This document shows positions 62,689-64,000 of a DNA stretch of 64,000 nucleotides, piece by piece (within the stretch, counting starts at the first letter, position 1; every line of letters begins with the position of its first letter). Where the stretch lies: positions 248,001-312,000 of the forward strand of contig NZ_PVBQ01000004.1 in NCBI RefSeq assembly GCF_002980525.1, given 5' to 3'. The DNA comes from Sphingobacterium haloxyli (GTDB taxonomy: Bacteria; Bacteroidota; Bacteroidia; Sphingobacteriales; Sphingobacteriaceae). The notes beneath the pieces are model-generated. The model searched no databases. It saw only the letters and a program-made list of their open reading frames with translations, and had not been told where the DNA came from. Both the position numbers and the translations under genes were made by a program.

Positions 62689-63402
62689 ATGACATTGACA
62701 TTCAATATATTACTGATGCTCACGTCCCACGAGCGGATGGATGGAACAGATTCTAGAACAGGAGTGTGGTTAGGTGAAATGACGGATCCTTATTACGCGT
62801 TTGTCGATGCTGGTTTTAAAGTGACGATGGCTAGCCCATTAGGAGGCGAGCCCCCGGTTGACCCAATGAGCAAACTGACGGAACATATCACAGCTTCAAA
62901 CAGACGTTATCTAAGTGATGAGGCGGCTCGACAGCAGTTCGCAAATACACTAAAACTGGAAAATATGCACGCTTGCGCTTTTGACGGCGTGTTTATTTCC
63001 GGTGGCCATGGTCCACTATGGGACTTAGCGCGCCATCCGATAGTGGGCCAATTGTTGTTGGAGTTTGTAAAAGAAGATAAACCTATTGCAGCAGTTTGTC
63101 ATGGGCCGGCCGCACTACTTCCGCTAGCGGACCTTTATCCGGGCTACCTAATCGGTAAGCAGCTTACAGCATTCTCCAATACGGAAGAAACTTTGGTCAT
63201 GCGGCACAACAATATTCCATTCGAATTGGAATCACGACTGAAAGAGTATGGGGCAGACTTTAGTGCAGCCAAGTTGCCCTTTAGTCCGCATGTCGTATTG
63301 GACGGACAGCTTATTACGGGCCAAAATCCTTTATCCGCGGCATCTACAGCACAAACCATGATCGAACTTCTCACTTATCCTGCTACTGTAGAAGATCTTT
63401 AA
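62689..63402 (+). CDS. DJ-1/PfpI superfamily protein (class I glutamine amidotransferase-like)
   Basis: A 237-residue DJ-1/PfpI family member of the Hsp31/glyoxalase III-like branch. The nucleophile Cys is in IAAVCHGPAAL (near 135-145), the supporting Glu probably in WLGEMTDPYYAF, and GVFISGGHGPLWDL is the family's GGHG block. Members act as glyoxalases, deglycases or chaperones. Which one applies is not readable. It stands alone between the small lipoprotein and the ligD gene. Confidence 0.88.
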   Translation: MTLTFNILLMLTSHERMDGTDSRTGVWLGEMTDPYYAFVDAGFKVTMASPLGGEPPVDPMSKLTEHITASNRRYLSDEAARQQFANTLKLENMHACAFDGVFISGGHGPLWDLARHPIVGQLLLEFVKEDKPIAAVCHGPAALLPLADLYPGYLIGKQLTAFSNTEETLVMRHNNIPFELESRLKEYGADFSAAKLPFSPHVVLDGQLITGQNPLSAASTAQTMIELLTYPATVEDL

Positions 63403-63447
63403 AACCTTAGGGAGATGAGCGTGTTATTTCAATAAAAAAGACAGGAT

Positions 63448-64000
63448 ATGGCGAAGCTCGCAGACTATAAAAAGAAAAGGGACTTTAAACAAACGCAAGA
63501 ACCAAAGGGCAGTAGTAAGCGAACGGATAATCAGGAAAAAAAGTTACGGTTTGTCGTACAACGACATCATGCTTCTCGCTTACATTATGATTTCCGTTTG
63601 GAACTGGACGGCGTGTTAAAGAGCTGGGCTGTTCCGAAAGGGCCGTCGTTATATCCTAAAGATAAGCGGTTGGCCATGCAAGTCGAAGACCATCCGATAG
63701 ATTATGCTTCTTTTGAAGGAATTATTCCAAAAGGCAATTACGGTGCAGGAGTAGTCACTATTTTTGATTCGGGATATTATGAGTTTACTGAAGCAAAGAA
63801 CGCAAAAGAATTTTTGCAGGACTTAGAGAAAGGTTCCTTAAAATTCAAATTACAAGGCCATATTCTTCGTGGTGAATTTGCATTGGTACGGATGAAAGGG
63901 CAGGAGGAGAATGCCTGGTTACTCATAAAACATGAAGACCGGTACGCATGGGATGAACCGTACAATAGTGAAGATAGCGTACGACAAGAGGTTAAGCAAG
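63448..64000 (+). CDS. ligD: DNA ligase D / 3'-phosphoesterase domain protein (partial, runs off the edge)
   Basis: The frame starts at ATG 63448 and is open to the window end (184 codons). It begins MAKLADYKKKRDFKQTQEP and continues into the LigD 3'-phosphoesterase domain: RFVVQRHHASRLHYDFRLEL, SWAVPKGPS, VEDHPIDYASFEG and IPKGNYGAG, with the metal-binding His, Asp and Arg of the family. If ligase and primase domains follow it is a full LigD for non-homologous end joining; a stand-alone phosphoesterase is also possible. No ku gene is in view. Confidence 0.85.
   Translation, partial: MAKLADYKKKRDFKQTQEPKGSSKRTDNQEKKLRFVVQRHHASRLHYDFRLELDGVLKSWAVPKGPSLYPKDKRLAMQVEDHPIDYASFEGIIPKGNYGAGVVTIFDSGYYEFTEAKNAKEFLQDLEKGSLKFKLQGHILRGEFALVRMKGQEENAWLLIKHEDRYAWDEPYNSEDSVRQEVKQ

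Noticed and set aside
1..64000. CRISPR arrays, tRNA/rRNA genes, complete insertion sequences, prophage
   Set aside because: No regularly spaced repeats, no tRNA T-arm or acceptor pattern in the gaps, no DDE transposase or integrase genes and no phage structural genes were seen.

Overview
The window looks like chromosome from a Bacteroidota bacterium, most likely a member of the Sphingobacteriales (Sphingobacterium, Pedobacter or Olivibacter type). The clues are a fused murF-alr gene, a BshB1-type bacillithiol deacetylase, a DUF4294 protein, membrane-tethered LuxR-type and TPR-AraC regulators, an OprO/P-type porin, and promoters of the Bacteroidota form TTG-N19/20-TAnnTTTG. I found no rRNA, tRNA, CRISPR array or intact insertion sequence. 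The genus call is inference.

Layout. 1-3523: end of an unidentified gene, hemF (haem synthesis) and a catalytic/non-catalytic pair of M16 peptidases. 3861-6941 (minus): a secreted protein, lpxB (lipid A) and a porin. This block is bracketed by two copies of an unfamiliar hairpin-rich intergenic element. 7284-11403: dinB (DNA polymerase IV), two convergent membrane-tethered regulators and an orphan 59-residue helix-turn-helix gene. 11404-11901 is a gene-free stretch with three inverted repeats and a good promoter. 11902-15243: a small protein, a fimbrillin-like lipoprotein and an OmpA-family protein.

15351-40055 is a 23-gene exopolysaccharide/capsule cluster, all on the plus strand and mostly with overlapping stop and start codons. 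It contains a polyprenyl-phosphate sugar-1-phosphate transferase (initiation), an SDR sugar-nucleotide enzyme, an ABC exporter that is probably the lipid-linked-oligosaccharide flippase, many glycosyltransferases (GT2, GT4, GT8, GT14, Caps_synth), two polysaccharide pyruvyl transferases, a hexapeptide acyltransferase, a Wzy-like polymerase, a Wza-type export lipoprotein and a Wzc-type tyrosine kinase with a Gly-Tyr tail. A cytidylyltransferase and a second Caps_synth enzyme follow. The most unusual member is a PP-loop ATPase with a QueC-like cysteine cluster. A strong terminator closes the cluster at about 40.2 kb.

40236-64000 is mainly housekeeping: a small outer-membrane protein, recX, murF-alr, a DUF502 protein, ppk1, fbp, a DnaQ-UvrC-type nuclease, tcdA, a TatD-family hydrolase, pabB, purA, a Fur-family regulator, a bifunctional Rel/SpoT, a DUF4294 protein, a glutathione peroxidase, bshB1, mnmE, a baeRF-like protein, a secreted DinB-fold protein, a small lipoprotein, a DJ-1/PfpI protein and the start of a ligD-type gene cut by the window edge.

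Best leads for something undescribed: the paired hairpin elements at about 3.5-3.8 kb and 7.1-7.2 kb, whose stems differ but stay complementary while one loop is conserved; and the QueC-like PP-loop enzyme inside the polysaccharide cluster. All function calls were made by reading motifs, without database searches.
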